Shown: positions 1 through 8,299 of the stretch, piece after piece
How the letters are laid out: each line of letters starts with the position of its first letter
Numbering within the stretch: position 1 is the first letter of the stretch
From: UBA10646 sp046296295
Lineage (GTDB): Bacteria > Bacteroidota > Bacteroidia > Chitinophagales > Chitinophagaceae
NCBI GenBank assembly: GCA_046296295.1
Contig: JBKBLG010000007.1
Location: forward strand, 62,001-126,000
Length of the DNA: 64,000 bases
Reading direction: 5' to 3'
Position numbers and translations under genes: made by a program
The notes under the pieces: generated by a model
Told to the model about the DNA's origin: nothing
Databases searched by the model: none
The model's input: only the letters and a program-made list of their open reading frames with translations

Positions 1-323
1 TATATGCGTGCCGCTTTAGTGTAACTTGCGAGTGCTTTAGCTGTATCGCCAGCATGTTCTTCAATTTTTCCTTTGGCATACCATAACCCAAAATTACTGC
101 TGTCTTTTGCAATCATTTGTTGCATTAAGGGCAGTGCTTTTGCAGGAGCACCAATACTATCGAAAGTCATGGCGAGTTGTAGCAAAAGTCCTGTGCTATC
201 AGGATGTTGTTTTAGTTGTGCTTGTAGTGCATCTATTACTTTAGACTGATTTATTTTCTCATCAATCGTATTGTTGTTGCAAGCTATAAGTGCTAGTAAC
301 AGCAGCGTACATACATATCTCAT
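1..323 (-). CDS. TPR-type lipoprotein, C-terminus outside window
   Basis: This partial gene reads off the left edge of the window; only about 107 N-terminal residues are visible. Translation from the ATG at 323 gives a short hydrophobic leader with a lipobox ending LALIAC, so it is probably a lipoprotein anchored in an envelope membrane. The mature part has helical repeats of TPR type, for example 'LYAKGKIEEHAGDTAKALA'-like spacing with alternating small and aromatic residues. An in-frame ATG at 344 would add MKAYFYR and cannot be excluded. The function is unknown. The gene is divergent from the beta-propeller gene at 452. Confidence 0.7.
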   Translation of the reverse strand, partial: MRYVCTLLLLALIACNNNTIDEKINQSKVIDALQAQLKQHPDSTGLLLQLAMTFDSIGAPAKALPLMQQMIAKDSSNFGLWYAKGKIEEHAGDTAKALASYTKAARI

Positions 324-382
324 GCGGTAAAAGTAAGCTTTCATACTGTTGCAAGTAACGTCATACTTGCGTAAAAAATTGG

Positions 383-396
383 CATTTACCGTAAGG
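383..396 (-). repeat. CCTTRCGGYAAA repeat copy 1
   Basis: Canonical copy, intergenic, in the divergent spacer upstream of the beta-propeller gene. Confidence 0.9.
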
Positions 397-412
397 TTAT
401 TTTTGAGGCTGT

Positions 413-420
413 TACATTTG
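413..420 (+). promoter_or_regulatory. -7 promoter element TACATTTG
   Basis: TACATTTG fits the Bacteroidota -7 consensus TAnnTTTG and lies 31 bases before the ATG at 452. I see no clear -33 TTTG at the expected spacing. Confidence 0.5.
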
Positions 421-451
421 TGTTAGGTTGTTACCAACAAATTTTTTGAGT

Positions 452-1567
452 ATGAAATTATTTCATTGGTGTGCAGGTATTGTAGCACTTGCAGCCACTA
501 CTACTGCGAGTGTTAAAATGGGTAGCCTTACGGCAAATGAGGCAACAAACCTTACGGTAAATGATAGTGTGCAGTTTGAAGGAGAAAAACATTTTGCGAA
601 TGTACGCCAGCTCACTTTTGGTGGTGATAATGCAGAAGCTTACTGGAGCTACGATGGCAAGTATTTAATTTTTCAAAAAACAAATATCAAAGAGGGTATA
701 CCCTGCGATCAAATTTATATCGGTAAGGTGCCTACAACACCTTCTGAAAAATTTGAACCAAAGTTGGTAAGTACAGGCAAGGGACGTACTACTTGTGCTT
801 ACTTTTTACCCGATGGTAAGCATATCATTTATGCAAGTACCCATTTAGGTGGCGATGATTGCCCGCCACCGCCCGACAAAGCAAAATTGGGTAACCGTTA
901 TATATGGCCTTTGTATAACACGTTTGATATTTTTATGGCTACTACTGATGGTAAAATTGTAAAGCAACTTACCACTGCTAAAGGGTACGATGCTGAGGCT
1001 ACCCTCAGTTACGATGGCAAAAAAATGATTTATTGTAGTGATAAAGATGGCGACCTTGATTTGTATGTGATGGATCTTAAAACAGGTAAAGAAAAAAAAG
1101 TAACCAATACCTTGGGTTACGATGGTGGTGCTTGGTTTAGCCACGATGGTAAGCAAATAGTATGGCGTGCTAGCCGCCCGAAAACACAAGCTGAGATAGA
1201 TGATTATAAAAACCTATTATCGCAAGGTTTTGTTGCTCCTACCAATATGGAAGTGTGGGTGGCTAATGCCGATGGTTCTAATGCTCGTCAGATTACTAGC
1301 CTTGGTCAAGCGAATTGGGCACCCAACTTTACCCCTAACGATAAGCATATTATTTTTTGTAGTAATCACGAGTATAAGCGTGGCTTTCCGTTCAATATGT
1401 ATCAGATTGATTTGAATGGTGGTGGACTTACAAAAATTAGTAGAGATAAAGGTTTTGATGCCTTCCCAATGTTTAGTCCAGATGGTAAAAAAATTGTATT
1501 CTGTAGCAATCGCAATAATGGCGGCACAAGAGATACCAATATTTTTATTGCCGATTGGGTAGAGTAG
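452..1567 (+). CDS. TolB-like PD40 beta-propeller protein, exported
   Basis: A 371-residue exported protein. Starting at ATG 452 gives a clean signal peptide (MKLFHWCAGIVALAATTTAS); a TTG at 428 would add eight residues and looks less likely. The mature protein carries about six PD40/WD40-like blades, seen as repeated D-G-K followed by a beta strand (YDGKYLIF, PDGKHIIY, YDGKKMIY, HDGKQIVW, PDGKKIVF). Such TolB-type propellers bind proteins or peptides in the periplasm. No Tol-Pal genes are nearby, so the partner is unknown. Residues just after the signal peptide read SLTANEATNLTVND and are encoded by two copies of the dispersed repeat 24 bases apart. Confidence 0.8.
   Translation: MKLFHWCAGIVALAATTTASVKMGSLTANEATNLTVNDSVQFEGEKHFANVRQLTFGGDNAEAYWSYDGKYLIFQKTNIKEGIPCDQIYIGKVPTTPSEKFEPKLVSTGKGRTTCAYFLPDGKHIIYASTHLGGDDCPPPPDKAKLGNRYIWPLYNTFDIFMATTDGKIVKQLTTAKGYDAEATLSYDGKKMIYCSDKDGDLDLYVMDLKTGKEKKVTNTLGYDGGAWFSHDGKQIVWRASRPKTQAEIDDYKNLLSQGFVAPTNMEVWVANADGSNARQITSLGQANWAPNFTPNDKHIIFCSNHEYKRGFPFNMYQIDLNGGGLTKISRDKGFDAFPMFSPDGKKIVFCSNRNNGGTRDTNIFIADWVE
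526..539 (+). repeat. CCTTRCGGYAAA repeat copy 2
   Basis: CGGC variant; encodes LTAN just after the signal peptide of the propeller protein. Confidence 0.9.
550..563 (+). repeat. CCTTRCGGYAAA repeat copy 3
   Basis: Canonical copy, encodes LTVN, exactly 24 bases (8 codons) after copy 2. Confidence 0.9.
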
Positions 1568-1577
1568 TAGTAGCTGG

Positions 1578-2804
1578 TTAATATTCCATTTGCCGTAAGG
1601 CAGGTGCCTTGAACCAAGTGAATATTACCACTGCAATGGTGGCACAACCGCCAAATACTACCGATGGTACAACGCCTAGCCAACGAGCCATAACACCACT
1701 TTCAAATTGGCCTAGTTCGTTACTGCTATTAATAAACATACTGTTCACGCTCATTACACGCCCACGTTTATCGTCGGGCGTTTTTAGTTGTAAGATGGTG
1801 CCACGCACTACTACGCTGATACCATCCATGAGTCCGCTTACCAACAATGCCAAGAACGAAAGCCAGAATACCTTGCTTAATGCGAATACGATGATGCAAA
1901 TGCCAAATCCTGCGACGGCGAAGAACAATTTCTTTCCTTGTTGTTGCCGCATTGGAAAAAAGGTGAGTAACACTACACTTGCCCCGGCACCTAAATCGCT
2001 AGCAGCATTTAACCATCCAAAGCCGGTTGGCCCAGCCAGTAAAATGTCTTTAGCAAAAACAGGCACCATGGCAACGGCACCGCCCAAGAGTACTGCAAAT
2101 AAATCGAGGCTGAGTGCACCCAATACTTCTTTGGTACGAAATACAAACTGGAGCCCTTCTTTAACACTATCCCAAGCATTGAGTGCTTTGTTTTTTGGCA
2201 CAGGAGGTTTAGCGGTAAGCTGTGCCAGAAACACAAAGCCCATAGCCACCATAGCAATAATACAAGTAATCGTGCCATGAATACCAATAGCTGCAATGAG
2301 TAGTCCACCCAGAGCATGGCCTGCCACAGAAGCTGTGAGCCAAGTACCCTGATTAAGGGTAGTAGCACTTTGCAGTAAATGCCGGGGTACAACACTCGCC
2401 AGTATAGCATGAAAAGTGGGACCTGTAAATGCTCTAATGATGCCGGTGCAAAAAATAACAGCATAGATACACCAACTTGTGAGTTGATTGCCAAGTTGAG
2501 CAAGACTTGTTTCGCTCGAAAGCCACCAGAGTGCACAACAACAGATAAAATAGCTGATAACGCCAGTAATAAGTAAGCTACGTTTATCTTTAATATCGAT
2601 AACATGTCCTGCATATAATGCCAACGAAATAGCAGGGATAACTTCTGATAAACCAATCAAGCCAATAGCAAATGGATCTTGGGTGAGTTCATAAATCCAC
2701 CAGCCTACTAAAGTGCCAAGCATACGTAGCCCCATGATAAATAGAAAACGCCCCAACAATAGTTGGCGATATTCTTTTACCCGTAAGGCTTGTATTGCAC
2801 TCAC
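1578..2804 (-). CDS. MFS transporter, 12-TM
   Basis: A 408-residue inner-membrane protein with about twelve hydrophobic helices and the MFS_3/EntS-like pattern, including the loop 'SGLMDGISVVVRGTILQLKTPDDKRGR', shown here only as its key residues RG..LQ...PDD.RGR between helices. Family members are mostly drug or siderophore exporters; the substrate cannot be read from sequence. It follows the deoxynucleoside kinase by 10 bases on the same strand. The last residues, LRQMEY, are encoded by a copy of the dispersed repeat (1587-1600), and a +1 variant of it lies near the start (2776-2788). Confidence 0.85.
   Translation of the reverse strand: MSAIQALRVKEYRQLLLGRFLFIMGLRMLGTLVGWWIYELTQDPFAIGLIGLSEVIPAISLALYAGHVIDIKDKRSLLITGVISYFICCCALWWLSSETSLAQLGNQLTSWCIYAVIFCTGIIRAFTGPTFHAILASVVPRHLLQSATTLNQGTWLTASVAGHALGGLLIAAIGIHGTITCIIAMVAMGFVFLAQLTAKPPVPKNKALNAWDSVKEGLQFVFRTKEVLGALSLDLFAVLLGGAVAMVPVFAKDILLAGPTGFGWLNAASDLGAGASVVLLTFFPMRQQQGKKLFFAVAGFGICIIVFALSKVFWLSFLALLVSGLMDGISVVVRGTILQLKTPDDKRGRVMSVNSMFINSSNELGQFESGVMARWLGVVPSVVFGGCATIAVVIFTWFKAPALRQMEY
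1587..1600 (-). repeat. CCTTRCGGYAAA repeat copy 4
   Basis: CGGC variant; encodes LRQM, four codons before the MFS stop. Confidence 0.9.
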
Positions 2805-2814
2805 ATCTGTTGGT

Positions 2815-3447
2815 TTATGGTAAGGTTAAAAAGTGTTGCCCTGGTTCGTAATCTTTTTCTAATGCATTTAAAATGGTTTGCACATGCAGCTCGTTTTCTA
2901 AAAAATCGGCATTACTCGCATCTACAAATAAAGTTTTAATGTGGTGCTGTTTGATATAGCTGGTATAGGTTTCTTGTAGGTTAAAAAGATATTCGTCGGG
3001 GATGCTTTGTTCATAAGGTCGGTTACGCTTTTTGATATTGCTTTGGAGCTTTTGCACAGGTGCGTGTAGGTATATCAAAATATCAGGAAAAAGCAGTTGG
3101 TTGTGAATGATATCGAACAGTTTTTGATACAAGCGAAACTCTTCTGTAGGTAAGTTCACTTTAGCGAACAGCAAGCATTTGGTGAACAAATAATCTGAAA
3201 TAGTAACTTGTTGAAATAAATCTTTTGTTTGTAATACCTCTTTTAGTTGCTTGTAGCGTTCGGCCATAAAGAACAGTTCCAAAGGGAAAGCGTACTGCTC
3301 TGGGTGCTCATAGAATTTCGATAAAAAAGGATTATCTGCGAATTCTTCCAATATCAAACGACCATTTAAGCGTTCACTTAAAATGGTAGAAAGCGTTGTT
3401 TTCCCAGCGCCAATATTCCCCTCTATCGTAATAAAATGATACTTCAT
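2815..3447 (-). CDS. deoxynucleoside kinase
   Basis: A 210-residue cytoplasmic kinase of the dNK/dGK family that phosphorylates deoxynucleosides for nucleotide salvage. The P-loop GNIGAGKTT is at about residues 10-18, the lid-like basic segment KKRNRPYEQ is at about 140, and an aromatic-rich base-binding middle lies between them. Length is normal for the family. It lies 34 bases downstream of folK on the same strand, and the pair probably shares a transcript. Confidence 0.88.
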   Translation of the reverse strand: MKYHFITIEGNIGAGKTTLSTILSERLNGRLILEEFADNPFLSKFYEHPEQYAFPLELFFMAERYKQLKEVLQTKDLFQQVTISDYLFTKCLLFAKVNLPTEEFRLYQKLFDIIHNQLLFPDILIYLHAPVQKLQSNIKKRNRPYEQSIPDEYLFNLQETYTSYIKQHHIKTLFVDASNADFLENELHVQTILNALEKDYEPGQHFLTLP

Positions 3448-3481
3448 AGCCCGTTCAAAAATATTATTGTTATAGGTTTAG

Positions 3482-3964
3482 CTAGTATTTTTTATACACA
3501 TCGAGTGTGTCGGTACAGTTTTTTAATAATTCGGCTACACTTACGTGTAAAAGTGGATGCATATAGTTGGGTGCTACCTCTGCAAGTGGCACCAATACAA
3601 AGCGGCGTTCATGTAATCGTGGGTGTGGAACTACCAAATTTGCATCATTGATAACATCGCTGTTAAAAAAAAGAATGTCGAGGTCAATGGTTCTTGGTCC
3701 GTTTTTTAGCAAACGCTTTCTGCCCATTTTTTCTTCAATTAGTAATAAATGCTGCAAAGTATCGTAAGCGTTTAGAGCCGTTATTGCATGAATTACCTGA
3801 TTTAAGAAACCTGGTTGGTTACTGAGCCCCCAGGGTGCTGTTTCATAAATGGCCGAAGCTTGTTGTACTTTACCGATCAATTGTTCTATGAAAGTATAAG
3901 CTTGTAGCAAATATTCCTCTCGGTTGCCTAAATTGCCACCCATCAATATGTAAGCATGGTTCAT
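3482..3964 (-). CDS. folK: 6-hydroxymethyl-7,8-dihydropterin pyrophosphokinase
   Basis: FolK transfers pyrophosphate from ATP to 6-hydroxymethyl-dihydropterin in folate synthesis. Visible motifs are GGNLGNR near the N-terminus, YETAPWG with the following NQPGFLNQV, and the signature GPRTIDLDILFF, then PHPRLHERRFVLVPL. The ATG at 3964 (MNHAYILMGG) is preferred over the upstream in-frame ATG at 4015, because the family begins directly with the first beta strand and the longer form would leave only 9 bases to the divergent sppA. Length is about 160 residues. Another folate gene, folB, lies beyond sppA. Confidence 0.92.
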   Translation of the reverse strand: MNHAYILMGGNLGNREEYLLQAYTFIEQLIGKVQQASAIYETAPWGLSNQPGFLNQVIHAITALNAYDTLQHLLLIEEKMGRKRLLKNGPRTIDLDILFFNSDVINDANLVVPHPRLHERRFVLVPLAEVAPNYMHPLLHVSVAELLKNCTDTLDVYKKY

Positions 3965-4024
3965 ACAACTACCAAATTGAGCTGGCGAATGTATTGCTAT
4001 TTTCATCCTATACATTAGAGAATT

Positions 4025-5785
4025 ATGCGTGGATTTTTAAAAACATTTTTTGCATCGCTATTAGCCCTAATCATATTTACGGTATTAGGCATTTTTATTA
4101 TTATTGGTATTGGCGTTTCTGCTGCTAGTAGTACTAAAAATGTTGCCATCGGCGATAAAGCTGTTGTAGTGTTAGACCTATCAGTACCTTTTGCAGAGCA
4201 ACATGTTGAAAACCCCTTTGGTGCTATAAGTGGCGATGCCGAAGATATACCTAGCTTGCACGAAGCGGTACAATTGATTGAATATGCTGCTAATGATAGT
4301 AGAGTAGCCGGTATTTACATTAAAATGAATGTGAATGCCAATGGGTATGCTGCTACAGAAGAGTTAAGAACTGCATTGTTAAAGTTTAGAAAGAGTAAAA
4401 AGTTTGTGATTGCTTATGGTGAAACGGTGTTTCAAACAGCCTATTACCTTGCTTCTGCAGCCGAACATGTGTATGTACAGCCCAAAGGCTTATTTGAATG
4501 GGGGGGCTTATCGGTTGAATATACTTTTTACAAGGGATTACTCGATAAACTTGAAATAGAACCACAAATTTTTTACGCTGGAAAGTTTAAAAGCTTCACC
4601 GAACCATTCAGAGCAACTGCTATGACAGATGCCAATAAGCTTCAAACCATGGTATGGCTGGGCGACCTGTACAGTCAAATGCTAACAAAAATTGCCGATA
4701 GCAGAAATCTAGATACAGCGCAACTTAGGAATTTAGCAAATACTGGCGCTATACAAACCCCCGCCGATGCTGCTAAGTACAAACTGATTGATGCAGTGAG
4801 GTACGACGATGATGTAAAAGCAGAGATTTTAAAGAAGGTTGGTGCAAAACCAACCGATAAAATCAATTTTGTAACGCTTGCAAAATATGGCCAGTCAGTA
4901 ACCACCGATACCAGTTCGAGTGATTATAAAATTGCTGTTATTTATGCAAGTGGCGATATTATTGATGGTAAGGGTGCTGATGGTGTAGTAGCAAGCGACG
5001 AGTTCAAAAACCTACTTCGCAAAGCACGATTAGATAAAAATGTAAAAGCCATTGTATTACGAGTGAATAGCCCAGGTGGTAGCGTTATTGCAAGTGATGT
5101 TATTTGGCATGAGGTTGTTTTGGCCAAAAAAGTCAAGCCGGTTGTTGTGAGTATGGGAAATGTTGCTGCTAGTGGCGGTTACTATATTAGTTGTGCAGCC
5201 GACAGCATTTTTGCGAATAAAAGTACCATTACAGGATCTATTGGTGTATTCACCATTATTCCTAATACACAAGCGTTCATGAAAAATAAGCTTGGCATTA
5301 CGTTCGATGGTATCAAAACTGGTCCTTACGCCGATATGCTTACAATCACACGTCCACTGTCACCCACTGAAAAAGCATTTTTACAACGTAGTGTTGATAC
5401 TATTTATTACAATTTTAAAGAACGTGTGGCAAGCGGTCGTAAGCTCAATATCAATTATGTAGATAGTATTGCACAAGGCCGAGTATGGACAGGCGAAAGA
5501 GCACTTCAAATAGGATTGGTAGATAAAATTGGCGATTTGAATGATGCTATTACATGTGCTGCCCGTATGGCTAAACTTTCAGATTATAAAGTGCGTAACT
5601 ACCCTGAACCGAAAAACGTATTAGAACAAATTTTATCGGGTCAGGTAGTGAAAGATGTTAAAGCCAATGCTGTGAAATCAGAAATAGGTGCCGAAAATTA
5701 CAGCACAATACAACAATTGCAACAATTTAAAAATGTTGTAGGGGTACCGCAAGCAAGGCTACCATTTGTATATAAGCTTAACTAA
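4025..5785 (+). CDS. sppA: signal peptide peptidase SppA, 67K type
   Basis: A 586-residue membrane-anchored serine protease that degrades cleaved signal peptides. An N-terminal TM helix (about residues 5-31) precedes two tandem S49 domains. The catalytic serine lies in NVAASGGYY in the second domain, and the general-base lysine probably lies in YAGKFKSF in the first, as in the double-length enzyme of Escherichia coli. It also has the typical GSIGVF segment. It is divergent from folK and followed closely by folB. No copy of the dispersed repeat falls inside it. Confidence 0.93.
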   Translation: MRGFLKTFFASLLALIIFTVLGIFIIIGIGVSAASSTKNVAIGDKAVVVLDLSVPFAEQHVENPFGAISGDAEDIPSLHEAVQLIEYAANDSRVAGIYIKMNVNANGYAATEELRTALLKFRKSKKFVIAYGETVFQTAYYLASAAEHVYVQPKGLFEWGGLSVEYTFYKGLLDKLEIEPQIFYAGKFKSFTEPFRATAMTDANKLQTMVWLGDLYSQMLTKIADSRNLDTAQLRNLANTGAIQTPADAAKYKLIDAVRYDDDVKAEILKKVGAKPTDKINFVTLAKYGQSVTTDTSSSDYKIAVIYASGDIIDGKGADGVVASDEFKNLLRKARLDKNVKAIVLRVNSPGGSVIASDVIWHEVVLAKKVKPVVVSMGNVAASGGYYISCAADSIFANKSTITGSIGVFTIIPNTQAFMKNKLGITFDGIKTGPYADMLTITRPLSPTEKAFLQRSVDTIYYNFKERVASGRKLNINYVDSIAQGRVWTGERALQIGLVDKIGDLNDAITCAARMAKLSDYKVRNYPEPKNVLEQILSGQVVKDVKANAVKSEIGAENYSTIQQLQQFKNVVGVPQARLPFVYKLN

Positions 5786-5810
5786 AACTACATCTAACAG
5801 TTACACAACC

Positions 5811-6173
5811 ATGTTAACGATTCATTTGCACGATGTAGTGTTTCGTAGCAAGCAAGGCGTATTTGCAGAAGAACAAATACTTAGCAACGATGTTATCGCT
5901 AATGTTAGTGTGAGCTATTTACCGCAAGGTGAGTGGCCAATAACCAATATCGAAGCAACACTAGATTATACAGCCTTGTATCAAATTTTAAACGAATTAT
6001 TAGCATCGCCAGGTGCATTGTTAGAAACCATCGTTGGTAAGTTTGCAGCTATTACAATGGCAACTTGGCCACAAGTACAAGAGGTACATATTGCTTTGAA
6101 AAAATTGCATCCTGCCATCATCGGCTGGCATGGCGGGGCTGTGGGAGTTGCCTTTACTCAAAAACGTGCTTAA
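5811..6173 (+). CDS. folB: dihydroneopterin aldolase
   Basis: FolB converts dihydroneopterin to 6-hydroxymethyl-dihydropterin, the step just before FolK. At 120 residues it has family-normal length, with the N-terminal strand IHLHDVVFRSKQGVFAEEQ, a central DYTALYQILNE segment and the C-terminal EVHIALKKLHP strand. The ATG at 5811 is chosen; the open frame extends upstream into the end of sppA. The stop codon abuts the ATG of the next gene. Residues YLPQG come from a repeat copy. Confidence 0.9.
   Translation: MLTIHLHDVVFRSKQGVFAEEQILSNDVIANVSVSYLPQGEWPITNIEATLDYTALYQILNELLASPGALLETIVGKFAAITMATWPQVQEVHIALKKLHPAIIGWHGGAVGVAFTQKRA
5917..5929 (-). repeat. CCTTRCGGYAAA repeat copy 5
   Basis: TTGC variant, antisense to folB, encodes YLPQG. 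Confidence 0.88.
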
Positions 6174-6932
6174 ATGAAACTTAAATTCTTGCTAATTGCG
6201 TGTGCCATTATGCTTACGCAAATGAGCTACGCTCAAGATGTAGCAACACTTACCCGCGAAGCAATAACCCTTGAAAAGCAGATGAAGGAAATGGAAGCTT
6301 TGGTAAAGTACAAAGCCATTATTGCTTCAGAACCTAAAAATGTTAACGCCCTTGTGAAAGCTGCCGAACTAACCGCAGCTATCGGAACTCGCTTTAAAAA
6401 AGATTCAGAGAAAATACCTCATTTTAAAGAAGCCTTACAGTTAGCACAAGATGCTGCCGTTGCCGACTCTACCAGTGCCGATGCATGGTATGTACTTGCG
6501 ATGGCTAGTGGTAAAATGACGGAGGTTGCAGAAAATAATAAGCAAACTGTTGCTTACGTAAAAGATATATATACCTATGCTAGCAAAGCATTAGCAATTA
6601 ATCCCAATCATTCCAAAGCCAATTATGTTATGGGCAAATGGCATTTGAGTATGGTAACCCTCAACTTCGTGAAAAAAGCAGCTGTAAAAGCATTGTATGG
6701 TGGCTTGCCTAAAGCAGATATTAACGAGGCTATTAGATACATGGAAAATTGCAGAAAAAATGATGTGTACTTTATTACTAATTACCTCGATTTAGCAAAA
6801 GCTTACGAAGAACTAAATAAGCCAACAAAGGTGATTGAGATTTTAAATCTCTTAGTTAAAATGCCTTTACGCACTGTGAACGATGCCGCCATCAAAGAAG
6901 AAGGAAAGCAAATGTTAGCAAAATATCAATAA
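6174..6932 (+). CDS. exported TPR protein
   Basis: A 252-residue protein with a signal peptide (cleavage after about MSYAQ) and several TPR-like helix pairs, for example around 'ADAWYVLAMASGKM' and 'SKANYVMGKWHLSM'. It is probably periplasmic and a protein-interaction scaffold; no enzymatic motif is visible. Its ATG follows the folB stop with no gap, suggesting translational coupling, and the ACBP gene starts 9 bases after it. Confidence 0.75.
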   Translation: MKLKFLLIACAIMLTQMSYAQDVATLTREAITLEKQMKEMEALVKYKAIIASEPKNVNALVKAAELTAAIGTRFKKDSEKIPHFKEALQLAQDAAVADSTSADAWYVLAMASGKMTEVAENNKQTVAYVKDIYTYASKALAINPNHSKANYVMGKWHLSMVTLNFVKKAAVKALYGGLPKADINEAIRYMENCRKNDVYFITNYLDLAKAYEELNKPTKVIEILNLLVKMPLRTVNDAAIKEEGKQMLAKYQ

Positions 6933-6940
6933 ACTATACC

Positions 6941-7201
6941 ATGGAATTAAAAACCTTATTCGAGCAAGCTGTAGCCAATAGCAAACTCTTAAGTAGCAAG
7001 CCCGATAACGAAACATTATTAAAACTCTATAGCTTATACAAACAAGCCACAGAAGGCGATGCACCAACAGATGGCCCGTCGAACCCATTCGATATTATTG
7101 GTAAGGCGAAGCATCAGGCATGGCAAGCTATGAAAGGTCTTACAAACGAAAGTGCTATGCAACAATATATTGATCTAGTAGCCAGTTTGCAAGGTAAGTA
7201 G
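6941..7201 (+). CDS. acyl-CoA-binding protein
   Basis: An 86-residue four-helix ACBP that binds long-chain acyl-CoA esters in the cytoplasm. The family signature is clear: LYSLYKQATEGD (ligand-contact tyrosines and lysine), then AKHQAWQAMKG and AMQQYIDLV. Length matches eukaryotic ACBP almost exactly. Free-standing ACBP is uncommon in bacteria but occurs in some Bacteroidota. It is last in the sppA-folB-TPR run and is closed by a perfect hairpin at 7220-7264. Confidence 0.9.
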   Translation: MELKTLFEQAVANSKLLSSKPDNETLLKLYSLYKQATEGDAPTDGPSNPFDIIGKAKHQAWQAMKGLTNESAMQQYIDLVASLQGK

Positions 7202-7219
7202 CTTAGCTAACTATTGATT

Positions 7220-7264
7220 CAACAAGGGTACGGGTTCGCCGAAGGCGAACCCGTACCCTTGTTG
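7220..7264. terminator. perfect 21-bp hairpin, GAA loop
   Basis: A GC-rich inverted repeat with a 21-bp uninterrupted stem and a 3-base GAA loop (7241-7243), just after the ACBP stop and 13 bases before a repeat copy. It is probably a terminator, although the T-run after it is short. Confidence 0.75.
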
Positions 7265-7277
7265 TTTAATCTTTAAA

Positions 7278-7290
7278 CCTTACGGTAAAT
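7278..7290 (+). repeat. CCTTRCGGYAAA repeat copy 6
   Basis: Canonical copy, intergenic, next to the 7220-7264 hairpin. Confidence 0.9.
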
Positions 7291-7362
7291 ATAATACCAT
7301 ATTAAAAAATTGGCTTACTTCGCATCTGTAGCATTTAAATAACTCTCAAAGAAACCATTGTC

Positions 7363-8256
7363 ATGCGTTTAAACTTTTTGCATGTAACAAAGTGCTTATT
7401 GCTTGCCGTGTTGTTGGTAGCTTGTAAAAAAGAATCAGATGCACCAGCAACTACACCTCCAACAACGCCAGCACCTCCTGTTGTTACGCCGCCAACGCCA
7501 ACAAGTAGCGTACATATTACTTTAGGCAACCCAAGTAATGCCAGCACCGACATCATTTATTACGACAACTATCTTATGGTGAAACCTCAATATGTACTGA
7601 GCTACAACCGTAATCGTTCAACACCCAATTGGGTAAGTTGGCATTTAGATGAAACATATTTAGGTTCTTCAGATCGGCAAAACGATTTTCGGGCCGATAA
7701 TACTTTACCGCAAGGTTGGTTTCAAGTGAATGAAACCAGTTATAGCAACAGTGGTTTCGATAGAGGGCATAACTGCCCTAGCGGCGATAGAACAAATAGT
7801 GTTGAAAACAATAGCGCTACTTTTCTCATGACTAACATGATACCCCAAGCACCCAATAACAACCAACGTGTATGGGCCAATTTCGAAAACTATGTTCGTA
7901 GTTTGGTGAATAGCAATACCGAAATTTATACCATTATGGGTAGTTATGGTACTGGTGGCGAAGGTAGTAATGGCGGACAAACAACAGCTATCAGTGCCGG
8001 ACGTATTGTTGTTCCTTCATTTATTTGGAAGGTAGTAGTAGTTTTGCAACGTGGCGATAATGATGCCGCACGTGTTTCTAACAGTACACGTGTTATTACC
8101 ATTCGTACGCCTAATGTTAATACTAATTTAAGTACCGATTGGCGTACCTTTCGCGTAAGTGTAGATGATATTGAAGCAGCCACAGGATATAACCTTTTAT
8201 CTGCTGTACCCACTGCCATTCAAGATGTAATTGAGGCAAGAGTAGATAATTTGTAA
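7363..8256 (+). CDS. DNA/RNA non-specific endonuclease, lipoprotein
   Basis: A 297-residue NUC1/EndoG-type nuclease. A lipoprotein leader (AVLLVACKK) and a Pro/Thr-rich linker at about residues 25-50 put the catalytic domain outside the inner membrane. The catalytic signature DRGHNCPSGDRT contains the His general base, and the metal-site Asn follows in TFLMTNMIPQAPNNNQRVW. It cuts both strands without sequence specificity using one divalent metal. It may serve nutrient scavenging or processing of external DNA; the context does not decide. Confidence 0.9.
   Translation: MRLNFLHVTKCLLLAVLLVACKKESDAPATTPPTTPAPPVVTPPTPTSSVHITLGNPSNASTDIIYYDNYLMVKPQYVLSYNRNRSTPNWVSWHLDETYLGSSDRQNDFRADNTLPQGWFQVNETSYSNSGFDRGHNCPSGDRTNSVENNSATFLMTNMIPQAPNNNQRVWANFENYVRSLVNSNTEIYTIMGSYGTGGEGSNGGQTTAISAGRIVVPSFIWKVVVVLQRGDNDAARVSNSTRVITIRTPNVNTNLSTDWRTFRVSVDDIEAATGYNLLSAVPTAIQDVIEARVDNL
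7704..7715 (-). repeat. CCTTRCGGYAAA repeat copy 7
   Basis: TTGC variant, antisense in the nuclease gene, encodes LPQG. Confidence 0.85.
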
Positions 8257-8261
8257 GTATA

Positions 8262-8275
8262 CCTTACGGTAAATG
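8262..8275 (+). repeat. CCTTRCGGYAAA repeat copy 8
   Basis: Canonical copy between the convergent nuclease and photolyase-like genes. Confidence 0.9.
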
Positions 8276-8299
8276 ATAATACAATTTTAAAACACTAAT

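Noticed and set aside
1609..2280. 223-codon open frame on the plus strand
   Set aside because: It lies wholly antisense to the well-supported MFS gene and has no family motif; Pro/Thr-rich shadow translation.
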